From Bacteroidota bacterium (lineage in GTDB: Bacteria > Bacteroidota > Bacteroidia > Palsa-965): a stretch of 64,000 bases of DNA. Position numbers and translations under genes: made by a program. Positions within the stretch are counted from its first letter, which is position 1; the number at the start of each line of letters is the position of its first letter. The notes beneath the pieces are model-generated. The model searched no databases. It saw only the letters and a list, made by a program, of their open reading frames with translations, and was not told the DNA's origin. Positions 9,301-17,862 of this stretch are shown in pieces. The stretch covers positions 1 to 64,000 of the forward strand of contig JACQAM010000004.1 of assembly GCA_016194975.1 (NCBI GenBank), read 5' to 3'.

Positions 9301-9744
9301 ATGTTCACTCGCTCGAAAGCAATTTTCTTTGCCGCACTTTTCTCCCTGGCAATTTCTACTGACGTTGTTGCGCAATGCAGTAAAACGTGGGTGAGAAAAA
9401 AATGTATTCCCAAGATCGCGCCGTTCATTCACAACGGGCAGATGAATACCACGCAACTCAAAGAAGGCGAAACCATGTCCACTTCACTTACTTTTTATTC
9501 GGGACAGGAATACCGCATTCTCGTTTGCTATGAAGAGACACTCGAAAATGTTTCATTCGTTGTTACCGATATGACAGGACAAGTGATCTTCGATTCGAAA
9601 CTTCATAACAATACAGATGTGTGGGATTTCAAAGCGAAAAGCACCAGTGATCTCAAAGTAACGGTGACCGCAGGAATGAATGACGGAGGCAACGGAACAG
9701 CTGCGGGCTGCGTTTCAGTACTCGTAGGATTCAAGACGAAATAA
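9301..9744 (+). CDS. Small secreted protein of unknown function
   Basis: 147 residues with an N-terminal signal peptide (FFAALFSLAISTDVVAQ) cleaved near residue 24. The mature part is a single beta-rich domain (ECMSTSLTF-like region around residue 60, then EYRILVCYEETLENVSF and VTDMTGQVIFDSKLHNNTD) that looks like a beta-sandwich, plus two or three cysteines. No T9SS sorting domain is visible, so it is probably periplasmic. The start ATG is 72 bp after the upstream lipoprotein. A strong hairpin terminator follows. Confidence 0.7.
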   Translation: MFTRSKAIFFAALFSLAISTDVVAQCSKTWVRKKCIPKIAPFIHNGQMNTTQLKEGETMSTSLTFYSGQEYRILVCYEETLENVSFVVTDMTGQVIFDSKLHNNTDVWDFKAKSTSDLKVTVTAGMNDGGNGTAAGCVSVLVGFKTK

Positions 9745-9760
9745 TAAATCTGTCAGAAAA

Positions 9761-9799
9761 AAACCGGCAGAGAATTTCCGCCGGTTTTATTTTTTTTAA
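9761..9799. terminator. Bidirectional intrinsic terminator
   Basis: Perfect 8-bp stem AAACCGGC (9761-9768) / GCCGGTTT (9780-9787), with T-runs on the plus side (TATTTTTTTT) and an A-run before it serving the minus strand. It lies between convergent genes. Confidence 0.85.
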
Positions 9800-9808
9800 A
9801 TCCGCCGC

Positions 9809-11902
9809 TCAGTTCACGATCATTTTCTGCGTGATGCTTTTTCCTTCGCTGGTTGTGAGTTGTACAAAATAAATTCCTGCGTCGAGTTCGGCTGTGCTTA
9901 CCGGGAACTGGTGTTCGCCGGAAGCAAGTTGTCCGTCATAAACATTTTTCACAATTCTTCCGGTCACATCCATAATGGTGATGGAAGCATTCATTGTTTT
10001 TTCCGCTCCGAAACTGATGTTGGTGTTGTCGCCTGCAGGATTCGGATAGATCGCAAAATTTTCTATGCCGGCTTCCGGAGAAAATATTCCGGTGGTGCCT
10101 TGTATGTTGATGTCGTCGATATAAATATTATTTCCGCCGTCGCTCGTGAATTCAAATTTAATTCTGACGTCAGAATTAGTTGCCACATTGGAAACACTTA
10201 CTGTTACAAGCCGCCATTGTGCAGATGAAGTGGGTGTAAATGAAACGCCGGTAGGAGAAACAGTAGAAAGTGTAGTTCCTGATTTCAAATAACGCTGTGA
10301 CCAGGTTTGCCCGCAATTCGTTGACACGAGTATGCGCAATTTATCGAGATCAGTAGAAGTGCGCTGCGCAAATGCGAGACGGAAAGTGAGTGAAGGCCCG
10401 CCGGTGATTGCAGAAAAATCAACTGATGGACTCACTAATTCATCAACCGATCCCGCACTTGAAGCAGAATTGGAAAGTTTCGCAGAAGCAGAACCATTGT
10501 ATGCGGCTGTAGTCACTCTTGTCCATCCGCTACCGGTGGGATTAATAACGACCCAGTCATTCGTGAAAGTGCTGCTGGTTTCCCATCCTTCAAAATAATT
10601 CCATTGATTGTATTGCGCAGTGGTCGAAGAAACATAAATGAGATTTGTTCTGGTAACTGTATTCGATCCGGTAGCATTGGTTGCTGTAAGCGTTACGCTG
10701 TAAACTCCAGGCGTGTTGTATTGCACGATAGGAATAGAATCGGTGGAAGTGGAAGGCGTTCCTCCGGGAAAACTCCAGAGCCAACCGGTAGGATGACCAT
10801 TCCAGGAAATGTCAGTGAACGTAATGCTTCCTCCGGCACACACCATTGTTGTATTGTAAGGAAGAAAATCTGCTTTAGGTGTGCACACATTCTGCGGAGA
10901 ATTCAGCGCGCCTGTCGCTACCATATTCGCTGCGGTCCACAAACTATTTCTTTGTCCTGTTCCGCTCGTGAGGGCGCTGCGCATGCGCGAAACCTGCCCG
11001 GCAGTGAACATGACGGAGCAATAAGAATACTCCATGTAGTTCTGCACATTCTCATGAATGGTGGCATTGCAGATCTCATTATTCGTAAGCGGGCAGGAAG
11101 TATATCCTTTGGTAACCGGCGTGTCTGTAACACCATCATTTCCGCAAGCCACTCCCGGATTATTGGTATTTCCCCACACATGCTGAAGATTGAGAAAATG
11201 TCCGATCTCGTGAGTGAGCGCGCGCGAGGTAGATGTATTTCCGGTTCCGATGCTTCCGATGTAACTCGAAAGAATGAGAACTCCATCTGTACTTGAAGAA
11301 GGCGCTGTTCCCGGCAAATAAGCATAGCCGGCTACACCTGTTGTACCAATGGATTTTACCACCCACACATTGAGATATTTATTTCTTGGCCAGTCATTCA
11401 ATTTGGAATTATCATCTGCATTATTGGTGAGCGAAGAATAAACGCGGTCAATTCCGTTCGTACAATTTCCATTCGGATCAATATTTGCAAGACGGAATTC
11501 TACATTCACATCAGAAGCGATGGCGCCGAAACCATTTACGATAGCGGCAGTATCTGCATTCAGTTTGCGGTAATCGCGATTGAGAATATTCACTTCATCG
11601 ATCACCTGTGCATCAGAAATATTTTCAGAACCGTACATGTGAATGATGTGAAATACAATGGGAATAATGTAAAGCGTAGTCGCCAGGTGCGCTTCCGGGT
11701 AACCATTCTGAAATTCGCTGCGGTCGTGGTTCTCTGCGTCCTGCTGGCTGCGATCGAAATCGGATTTCAATTCCGGGTGTTCAGCAAAAACTTTCGCCAT
11801 CTGCTGATCGGTTCCGCAATGAAGATAGCTGTCGTCCTGGGCACTGAGCGTGAATGCGCCGAAAAGAAACGCAGCAGATACTGTGGTAATTTTCCTGGTC
11901 AT
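9809..11902 (-). CDS. Secreted M43 (cytophagalysin-type) metalloprotease with PKD domain and T9SS sorting domain
   Basis: 697 residues. Signal peptide (AAFLFGAFTLSAQ) at the N-terminus. The M43 zinc-protease domain carries HEIGHFLNLQHVWG (HExxHxxNLxHxxG) near residue 230, with the downstream YMEYSYCSVMFTAGQ Met-turn region. A PKD-type beta-sandwich (ITFTDISWNG.P.GWLWSFPGG) follows, then a jelly-roll-like binding domain (ANSDVRIKFEFTSDGGNNIYIDDINI region). It ends in a T9SS type A sorting domain (FAIYPNPAGDNTNISF ... GIYFVQLTT). It should be exported by the Sec pathway and then across the outer membrane by T9SS, and cleave proteins outside the cell. It converges with the 9301 gene. Confidence 0.93.
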   Translation of the reverse strand: MTRKITTVSAAFLFGAFTLSAQDDSYLHCGTDQQMAKVFAEHPELKSDFDRSQQDAENHDRSEFQNGYPEAHLATTLYIIPIVFHIIHMYGSENISDAQVIDEVNILNRDYRKLNADTAAIVNGFGAIASDVNVEFRLANIDPNGNCTNGIDRVYSSLTNNADDNSKLNDWPRNKYLNVWVVKSIGTTGVAGYAYLPGTAPSSSTDGVLILSSYIGSIGTGNTSTSRALTHEIGHFLNLQHVWGNTNNPGVACGNDGVTDTPVTKGYTSCPLTNNEICNATIHENVQNYMEYSYCSVMFTAGQVSRMRSALTSGTGQRNSLWTAANMVATGALNSPQNVCTPKADFLPYNTTMVCAGGSITFTDISWNGHPTGWLWSFPGGTPSTSTDSIPIVQYNTPGVYSVTLTATNATGSNTVTRTNLIYVSSTTAQYNQWNYFEGWETSSTFTNDWVVINPTGSGWTRVTTAAYNGSASAKLSNSASSAGSVDELVSPSVDFSAITGGPSLTFRLAFAQRTSTDLDKLRILVSTNCGQTWSQRYLKSGTTLSTVSPTGVSFTPTSSAQWRLVTVSVSNVATNSDVRIKFEFTSDGGNNIYIDDINIQGTTGIFSPEAGIENFAIYPNPAGDNTNISFGAEKTMNASITIMDVTGRIVKNVYDGQLASGEHQFPVSTAELDAGIYFVQLTTSEGKSITQKMIVN

Positions 11903-11926
11903 ATTGGTGTGGTAAAGTGAGACGTT

Positions 11927-12652
11927 TTATGCCCTGATATCTTTCACTGAAAATAATGTTTCTGTGAATTTTTCAGGGACATCTAAGATAGCACAATATT
12001 TTTCCGCAATCAATAGCGGATCGGCGAGTGAATCCGATTTTTTATACTCGATAAAACGCTGCACCTGGCTGAATTCGGAAATATTTACCGTGCGTATATC
12101 GTCCTGCATTGCGGTATTCACCACACCCGGCGCTACAGCGAAAATATGCGTGTTCACATTCCCGCTTAACCGGATCTCGTCTGCCACTACGCGTGTGTAC
12201 ATGTCGAGCCCGGCTTTCGTTGCACAATAAACGCTCCATCCGTCAATGGGATTTTTACCGGCGCCGGAACTGATATTGATGATGATTTTTTTTGCCGTGT
12301 GATCGTGATACGTTTTCAGGAATGCGTTCGTAAAAATTGTGGGTGCAACAAGATTCACAACATAAGCCCGTCGAATAGCATCGGCATCCATCCTGCCGGA
12401 ATATTTCACTTGTCCCACAATTCCTGCGTTGTTGATGAGCGCGATTTTTTTTGCGTGAAACAGCAATGGAAATTTCCATTCGCTTATTTCTTTTTCATTG
12501 GAAAGGTCGAGCGCGTAATGCTCATAACGCGAATGCGTGATCGCGCACGTGCGTGCAATGCCGGTCACAAAATTATCTTCACGCTTCAATAATTTTTCCG
12601 CAATGGCTTTTCCAATGCCACGGGAAGTTCCGGTGATGAAGTAGTGATTCAT
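11927..12652 (-). CDS. Short-chain dehydrogenase/reductase (SDR)
   Basis: 241 residues, a classical SDR of the sepiapterin/benzil-reductase-like branch. It has the N-terminal nucleotide-binding TGTSRGIG at residues 7-14, NNAG in strand 4, SSGAG with the catalytic Ser, and YCATKAG with the catalytic Tyr and Lys. Arginine after the glycine motif (IARTC) suggests NADPH preference. The loop APGVVNTAMQ is typical of the family. The substrate cannot be predicted. It lies 24 bp upstream of the M43 protease start in the same direction and may share a transcript with it. Confidence 0.88.
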   Translation of the reverse strand: MNHYFITGTSRGIGKAIAEKLLKREDNFVTGIARTCAITHSRYEHYALDLSNEKEISEWKFPLLFHAKKIALINNAGIVGQVKYSGRMDADAIRRAYVVNLVAPTIFTNAFLKTYHDHTAKKIIINISSGAGKNPIDGWSVYCATKAGLDMYTRVVADEIRLSGNVNTHIFAVAPGVVNTAMQDDIRTVNISEFSQVQRFIEYKKSDSLADPLLIAEKYCAILDVPEKFTETLFSVKDIRA

Positions 12653-12668
12653 TTCGATTACAGATTTT

Positions 12669-12751
12669 CAGATTACAAATTACAGATTAAATATTCTACT
12701 GGGATGAAATTTCGATATTCAACGCAGAGACACCCCTCAATTTGTAATCTG
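12669..12751. repeat. Intergenic foldback (AATCTGTAATTTGTAATC words)
   Basis: Perfect 13-bp arms CAGATTACAAATT (12669-12681) and AATTTGTAATCTG (12739-12751), with further partial copies of GATTACAG around them. It fills the spacer upstream of the SDR. Confidence 0.55.
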
Positions 12752-12768
12752 TAATTGAAAAATTTGTA

Positions 12769-12891
12769 GGGCATCTCTAAAAACACAGAAATGCAAGGCG
12801 GGCAAGTCTGAAAAACCGGAGTTTACTATTCGTAAATGAGGGTTTTGAGGACGTAGCCCAACGCAGCAGTTCGAAGTTATTAGAGATGCCC
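12769..12891. mobile_element. MITE-like element, copy 2 (123 bp, inverted)
   Basis: Same 123-bp unit as 4358-4480 in the opposite orientation, with about five substitutions and no indel. Flanks are TGTA and TGTC, which would be an imperfect 4-bp target duplication. It ends five bases before the stop codon of the downstream minus-strand gene. Confidence 0.8.
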
Positions 12892-12896
12892 TGTCA

Positions 12897-14054
12897 TTAC
12901 CCAAGCGCCTGCTTCAGATCATCCAGCAGATCATTCACATCTTCAATTCCAACACTGAGCCGAAGAAGATTATCCACCACTCCCACTCTTTCGCGCTCTT
13001 CTTTCGGAATGGAAGCGTGCGTCATGGTCGCCGGATGATTCACCAATGATTCCACACCACCCAGTGATTCTGCCAATGAAAAAACTTTGAATGATGATGC
13101 AATACGGAAAGTTTCATCGAGATTCGCACCTTTCAAAACGATGGAGATCATTCCGCCGAAATCTTTCATTTGTTTTTTTGCTGTGTTGTGATTCGGGTGA
13201 TCAGGAAATCCGGGCCAGTAAATTTTTTCTATCCGCGGATGCGTTTTCAAATACTCAGCGATCTTTTTCCCATTGGCACAATGCCGGTCCATGCGCACGT
13301 GCAGCGTTTTTATTCCGCGCAAAACAAGAAATGAATCCATAGGGCCGGGATTTGCGCCGCATGAATTGAGAATGAAATAAAGTTCATCATAGAGTTTTTT
13401 GTCATTCATCACAAGTGCGCCCATCACTACATCGCTATGCCCGCCGAGATATTTTGTAACCGAATGCATCACAATGTCTGCACCGAGTGCCAATGGATTC
13501 TGCAGATACGGTGATGCAAAAGTATTATCGACCGCGAGCAGAATTTTATTTTCCTTCGCAATTTTCGCACACGCTTCAATGTCGATGATCTGCATCGTGG
13601 GATTCGTAGGCGTTTCGAGCCAGATGAGTTTTGTATTCTTATTCACCTGCTTTTTCACATTCGCTGCGTCACTCATATTAATGAAATTAAATTTTATTCC
13701 GTAGTGCGCAAAAATTTTCGTGAACATGCGGTAACTTCCCCCGTAAAGATCATCGCCGGTAATTACTTCATCACCGGGGCGCAATAATTTTATCACCGCA
13801 TCCATTGATCCCATTCCGCTGGAGAAACACAAACCATATTCCCCTCCTTCGAGTGCAGCAATACATTTTTCGAGAGCAACACGTGTTGGATTTTTTCCGC
13901 GCGCGTAACCGTAACCTTTATTTTTTCCGGGGGATTCCTGGACGTAAGTAGAAGTCTGGTAAATGGGCGTCATGATCGCACCGGTAGAAGGGTCGGGCTC
14001 CTGTCCGGCGTGAATGGCTTTGGTGGCGAAGCGTAATCCGGAGGCGTCTTTCAT
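12897..14054 (-). CDS. PLP-dependent trans-sulfuration enzyme (cystathionine gamma-synthase/lyase type)
   Basis: 385 residues from ATG 14054 ([20 protein letters not shown]), where family homology begins. The frame stays open to 14447, but that would overlap the divergent gene. Cys/Met metabolism PLP family: [34 protein letters not shown], the [11 protein letters not shown] phosphate loop, [24 protein letters not shown] and the Schiff-base lysine in [16 protein letters not shown]. It is likely to make or cleave cystathionine in methionine/cysteine interconversion. MetB, MetC-like and methionine gamma-lyase activities cannot be separated by eye. The 137-bp region between it and the phosphatase gene is divergent and holds both promoters. 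Confidence 0.88.
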   Translation of the reverse strand: MKDASGLRFATKAIHAGQEPDPSTGAIMTPIYQTSTYVQESPGKNKGYGYARGKNPTRVALEKCIAALEGGEYGLCFSSGMGSMDAVIKLLRPGDEVITGDDLYGGSYRMFTKIFAHYGIKFNFINMSDAANVKKQVNKNTKLIWLETPTNPTMQIIDIEACAKIAKENKILLAVDNTFASPYLQNPLALGADIVMHSVTKYLGGHSDVVMGALVMNDKKLYDELYFILNSCGANPGPMDSFLVLRGIKTLHVRMDRHCANGKKIAEYLKTHPRIEKIYWPGFPDHPNHNTAKKQMKDFGGMISIVLKGANLDETFRIASSFKVFSLAESLGGVESLVNHPATMTHASIPKEERERVGVVDNLLRLSVGIEDVNDLLDDLKQALG

Positions 14055-14159
14055 TGGGAAAATTTGAATTGTAAAGTTGCAGATTTTTTTGTCGTCCCCG
14101 TGCAATGAACGAAGAGAAATTGATTGGGTTTCCTCCTGTTCCTTCACGTCATAAATTAT

Positions 14160-14167
14160 TACATTTG
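14160..14167 (+). promoter_or_regulatory. Bacteroidota -7 promoter box
   Basis: TACATTTG, perfect TAnnTTTG, 23 nt before ATG 14191. Confidence 0.6.
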
Positions 14168-14190
14168 AAAATACGGTTACATTTTTCAAT

Positions 14191-16206
14191 ATGTGTACTA
14201 CGAGGGCGGTCTTATTTGTCTTTATTCCTTTCCTTTTGTTCGCGCCACTTTCTTCTGCGGCACAGAACAGGAAAATAGATTCGTTGAGAACGCTACTTGC
14301 TTCCGATCGCACGGACACATTGAAGATCCGCCACCTCGTTGAAGAATCAGGCGAATTCATGAACATCGGGGGATATGATTCGGCCATTCTCAAGAGTAAT
14401 CTCTCACTGGAATTATCACTGAAAAATAATTTCAGTTCCGGCATCATTTCTTCCTATGGAAACATAGGGCTGGTGTATTACAACCAGGGAGATTTTCCGA
14501 AGGCGCTTGATTTTTTTTACAAGGAGTTGAAGAAAAGTGAAGAGTGGATGCACAGCCGCGAGATCGGCGTCGCTTATCATCATCTCGGTGTGGCTTATGC
14601 AGGACAATCGAACAATGTGAAAGCGCTCGAATATTATTTCAAAGCGCTGCAGATTTATGAGCAGATCGGGAATGAGAGCGGGAAAACGAGGATTCTCGGA
14701 AATATCGGGTTGATCTATTTATCGGAAAACAAATTCGACGAGGCGCTCGATTTTTCCAATCGCGCCCTTAGCTCTTTCGAACTACAGAAAGATGAGCACG
14801 GAATAGCAAGACAACTTTTCAATATTGGAATTATTTACAAAATGAAATCAGATGATGCGAAAGCATTCGAATATTATTTCAAAGCCCTTGCACTCGCGCG
14901 TAAACTGGATTATGTGAATGTGACGGCAGGAATATATCTCAGCATTTCCAGTCTCTACCGGTCGGAGGGAAAAACAAAAGAAGCGATCTCTTACATCGAC
15001 AGCGCGCTCGTGATACAGACGCGCCTGCACATTGTAACGGGCCTGCGCGATGCGTATTATGCGCGCGCGCTCGCTGACAGCACGCTCAGGAATTTTCCCG
15101 GTGCATTTGAAGATTACAAATTATTCAAGCAATGGAGTGACAGTGCATCCAACCAGGAATCCTCCAACCTGATCGCGCGCCGCGAGATGAATTACGAATT
15201 GGAAAAAGCAGAATCGGGGAGAAAAGCAGAGGAAACAAAAAAGAAACTGCTGGATGATGAAAAGGACCGCAAACAAAAACTGATTGATCGTTCCATTATC
15301 ATCGGACTTATTTTCATGCTCGTCTTCGCCGCATTTATTTTCCGTTCACTCCGCGTTTCAAGAAAACAAAACCGGATCATTAAATCGCAGAAGAATGAAG
15401 TGGAAGATCACCAGAAGCGGATCATTGACAGTATCACGTATGCAAAAAGATTACAGGAAGCCATTCTTCCATCGGCAGATCTTTTCAAAAAACATTTCAG
15501 CGATCATTTTATTTTTCACCGTCCGAAAGATATTGTTGCAGGAGATTTTTACTGGCTGGAAGAAATGGACGATCACATTTTTCTCGCGGTGGCCGATTGC
15601 ACGGGCCACGGAGTTCCTGGCGCAATGGTATCGGTAGTGTGCAATAATGCGCTCAACAGAACCATCAAAGAATTCGGCTTGAAAGATCCTGGTAAGATCC
15701 TGGATAAAGTGAATGAACTTGTTGTCGAAACTTTCCGGAAGAGCAGCGAGGAAGTCCGCGATGGAATGGATATTTCATTGCTGGTGATGAACGTAAAAAA
15801 TAAAAAAAATATTTCCTGGGCGGGCGCCAATAATCCATTGTGGATCGTTCGCAGGAAAAAACTGCTGAGCATTCCTGCCAACAAACAGCCGATTGGCCAC
15901 CAGGATAACCGCAATCAATTCACGACACAAACCCTGATGCCTGAGAAAGAAGATTGCATCTACTTTTTTTCAGATGGCTTTGCCGACCAGTTCGGAGGAT
16001 CTGAAAAAAATGATGCCGATAAAATAAATGAAAGCGAATTCGGGATGGGGAAAAAATATAAATACAAACGACTCAGTGAAAAATTGTGCGGGATAAGTGA
16101 CCTCGGAATGAATGAACAAAAAAACAAACTCGAAAAAGAACTGGATGACTGGCAAGGCGGCCTCGAACAGGTTGATGACATCTGCATTGTCGGAATCCGC
16201 ATCTGA
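14191..16206 (+). CDS. TPR-repeat membrane protein with SpoIIE/PP2C-type phosphatase domain
   Basis: 671 residues. The signal peptide (LFVFIPFLLFAPLSSAAQ) is followed by five or six tetratricopeptide repeats (about 45-310: YGNIGLVYYNQGDFPKALDF, LGNIGLIYLSENKFDEALDF and similar). One transmembrane helix (IIIGLIFMLVFAAFIF near residue 370) and a short coiled coil come next. The C-terminal SpoIIE serine phosphatase domain is cytoplasmic (SITYAKRLQEAILP, KDIVAGDFYWLEE, VADCTGHGVPGAMVSV, DGMDISLL, FSDGFADQFGG). The aspartates of the metal site are present. Periplasmic TPRs probably sense something and control dephosphorylation of an anti-sigma-factor antagonist or other phosphoprotein. The partner is not in the window. 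The stop overlaps the next start by one base (TGATG). Confidence 0.9.
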   Translation: MCTTRAVLFVFIPFLLFAPLSSAAQNRKIDSLRTLLASDRTDTLKIRHLVEESGEFMNIGGYDSAILKSNLSLELSLKNNFSSGIISSYGNIGLVYYNQGDFPKALDFFYKELKKSEEWMHSREIGVAYHHLGVAYAGQSNNVKALEYYFKALQIYEQIGNESGKTRILGNIGLIYLSENKFDEALDFSNRALSSFELQKDEHGIARQLFNIGIIYKMKSDDAKAFEYYFKALALARKLDYVNVTAGIYLSISSLYRSEGKTKEAISYIDSALVIQTRLHIVTGLRDAYYARALADSTLRNFPGAFEDYKLFKQWSDSASNQESSNLIARREMNYELEKAESGRKAEETKKKLLDDEKDRKQKLIDRSIIIGLIFMLVFAAFIFRSLRVSRKQNRIIKSQKNEVEDHQKRIIDSITYAKRLQEAILPSADLFKKHFSDHFIFHRPKDIVAGDFYWLEEMDDHIFLAVADCTGHGVPGAMVSVVCNNALNRTIKEFGLKDPGKILDKVNELVVETFRKSSEEVRDGMDISLLVMNVKNKKNISWAGANNPLWIVRRKKLLSIPANKQPIGHQDNRNQFTTQTLMPEKEDCIYFFSDGFADQFGGSEKNDADKINESEFGMGKKYKYKRLSEKLCGISDLGMNEQKNKLEKELDDWQGGLEQVDDICIVGIRI

Positions 16207-16562
16207 TGAAAACCATGAACTGTTTTTACTACCTCTCCTCCTGCTCCACCTGCGCACGCATCATCAAAGAAACTGCGATCGACAAAAAGAAAATTCCATT
16301 GCAGGATATCAAGTCAGAAAAAATTTCTCCGGAACAACTCGATGAGATTGCAAAACTTGCCGGTAGTTATGAAGCGTTGTTCAGCCGCGTTGCATTGAAA
16401 TATAAAACGCTCGATCCGAAACCGACGACGGAAAAAGAATACCGGAAATTAATTCTTGAAGAATATACTTTTCTGAAACGCCCGGTGGTGATCCTCGGAA
16501 AGAAAATTTTCATTGGCAATTCGAAGAAGAATGTGACGGCGCTAGCTGCTGCAGTAAAATAA
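16206..16562 (+). CDS. ArsC/Spx-family thioredoxin-fold protein
   Basis: 118 residues, thioredoxin fold of the arsenate reductase (ArsC)/YffB/Spx superfamily. It has the N-terminal redox motif CSTCARI (CxxC), IKSEKISPEQLDEIAK, and the C-terminal RPVVILGKKIFIGNSK typical of this superfamily (RPiv...). The third conserved region around residue 60 carries the arginine-containing SRVALKYK. The start could be ATG 16206 or 16215. It is translationally coupled to the phosphatase gene and may be redox-related, but a real arsenate-reducing role is not supported by any neighbouring ars gene. Confidence 0.8.
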   Translation: MKTMNCFYYLSSCSTCARIIKETAIDKKKIPLQDIKSEKISPEQLDEIAKLAGSYEALFSRVALKYKTLDPKPTTEKEYRKLILEEYTFLKRPVVILGKKIFIGNSKKNVTALAAAVK

Positions 16563-16591
16563 GATCACAAGTTGATGTTGGCACAATCAAA

Positions 16592-16612
16592 CGTCGGGTG
16601 TAACACCCGACG
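16592..16612. terminator. Palindromic terminator between convergent genes
   Basis: Perfect 9-bp stem CGTCGGGTG-TAA-CACCCGACG with a 3-base loop, between the stop of the ArsC-like gene and the convergent cyclophilin gene. No long T-run follows on either side. Confidence 0.6.
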
Positions 16613-16622
16613 ACACTCGTTG

Positions 16623-17744
16623 CTATTGCTTAACGAGTTTTCCCTGCTGTATTATTTTATTCCCATCTGCAATGCGATAAAAATAAATTCCTGCCGGCTG
16701 ACTGCGAAGATCAATTTCGCAGGAAGAATTTTCAGTGGATGTTTTCAGAATACTTTTTCCTGTCACATCAAAAACTTCTATCGTGTTCTTATTTTCCATT
16801 CCTGAAAATAAAAACTGTCCGTTACCCGGATTCGGTGTCACCGATACCGGATCAGTTGTTGTGTAAGATTCAATTCCCGTTCCCGAAATAAGAAAATTCC
16901 ATATCGGTGAATAGGCGCTTGTATCACCGCCGTTATTACTTTTCACTCTCCAGTAATACCTGCTTCCCGAAATAAGCCCTGTCACCGTGTATTGATTGGT
17001 TCCCACATCTACATTGCGATAAGTTGTTGCGAAAGTTGAATCTGTAGAAATCTGGACGTGATAAATAATTCCATCACTCTGTGCATTCCATTTCAAAACT
17101 CTGTTTGTTACTGCACTGAAAGAATTATTCAGCGGCTGCGTGAGAACAGGAACAGTGGCTAACGTATCATTCGAGCCAATGTACGTGATGAACATTTCTA
17201 TTTTCACCAGCGGATCATCCACCGAATCTCTTGGTTGCATGACGATGGTATCCACGACATCCATTCCTGAAATAACGCGGCCGTAAATAGAATATTGGCC
17301 ATTGAGCCACGGCGCTGCAGCTACACAAATAAAAAATTGTGAGTTGGCGCTGTTGATCCCTGTATCGCGCGCAGCAGAAAGAATTCCTCTTACATGTTTT
17401 GCTGCTGAAAATTCTGCCGGAACATTCGGTTGAGTAGAATCTCCGTATCCCCATGTTGAACGCGGGCCGTGTCTCGAATTAGGATCTCCTCCCTGTATCA
17501 TGAAACCGGGGATCACTCTGTGAAATGCTGTGCTGTCGTAAAATTGTGTACTTACGAGACTGTCGAAATTATTTACAGCAAGCGGCGCTATAGCCGGAAA
17601 TAATTCCACATCAATTGTTCCGAGATAGTTCCCTGCTTTTTTGGTGATGATCTGGTATTGCGGTTTACCGGTGAATGCTGTTTGTGAAAAGCACGCAGTG
17701 GCGCTTAAGGAAATAAAAAGCAGGACCAGGGGAAACTTTTTCAT
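16623..17744 (-). CDS. Secreted cyclophilin-type peptidyl-prolyl isomerase with FnIII-like and T9SS sorting domains
   Basis: 373 residues. The signal peptide (LVLLFISLSATACFSQ) is followed by a cyclophilin domain at about 35-195 with YDSTAFHRVIPGFMIQGGDPN, NSANSQFFICVA and YSIYGRVISGMDVVD. The catalytic Arg of FHRV and the QGGD and SQFFI segments are intact. A fibronectin type III-like domain follows (LKWNAQSDGIIYHVQIS ... SGSRYYWRVKS), then a T9SS sorting domain (VSVTPNPGNGQFLF ... GIYFYRIADG). It should catalyse prolyl isomerisation outside the cell or on its surface. A fusion of a folding enzyme to a T9SS signal is uncommon and suggests it helps fold other exported proteins. The start is supported by a TAnnTTTG box four nt upstream. 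Confidence 0.9.
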   Translation of the reverse strand: MKKFPLVLLFISLSATACFSQTAFTGKPQYQIITKKAGNYLGTIDVELFPAIAPLAVNNFDSLVSTQFYDSTAFHRVIPGFMIQGGDPNSRHGPRSTWGYGDSTQPNVPAEFSAAKHVRGILSAARDTGINSANSQFFICVAAAPWLNGQYSIYGRVISGMDVVDTIVMQPRDSVDDPLVKIEMFITYIGSNDTLATVPVLTQPLNNSFSAVTNRVLKWNAQSDGIIYHVQISTDSTFATTYRNVDVGTNQYTVTGLISGSRYYWRVKSNNGGDTSAYSPIWNFLISGTGIESYTTTDPVSVTPNPGNGQFLFSGMENKNTIEVFDVTGKSILKTSTENSSCEIDLRSQPAGIYFYRIADGNKIIQQGKLVKQ

Positions 17745-17748
17745 TTAT

Positions 17749-17756
17749 CAAATGTA
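17749..17756 (-). promoter_or_regulatory. Bacteroidota -7 box almost touching the start codon
   Basis: Minus strand TACATTTG, perfect TAnnTTTG, with only four nt between it and the ATG at 17744. The mRNA should start at or next to the AUG. Confidence 0.55.
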
Positions 17757-17758
17757 GT

Positions 17759-17850
17759 GAGTTATGAGTTATGAGTATTGGGTTTTGAGAAGTCACCGAT
17801 CGGAAATTCCTGCATCACCCATCACCCAAACCTATAACTCAATACTCATT
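17759..17850. repeat. Intergenic foldback (GAGTTATGAGTATTG words)
   Basis: Left side GAGTTATGAGTTATGAGTATTGGG and right side ACCCAAACCTATAACTCAATACTCAT are imperfect inverted copies. The best arms are ATGAGTATTG (17771-17780) and CAATACTCAT (17840-17849). The EamA reading frame is open through this repeat, which argues that the gene starts after it. Confidence 0.55.
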
Positions 17851-17862
17851 ACCTTAGCGATC

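Noticed and set aside
10604-11296. 230-residue plus-strand open frame
   Set aside because: Antisense shadow of the M43 protease gene; cysteine/arginine-rich, no signal or domain.
14055-14447. Extended N-terminus of the MetB-like gene
   Set aside because: Would overlap the divergent phosphatase gene (14191) and its promoter box; homology begins at ATG 14054.
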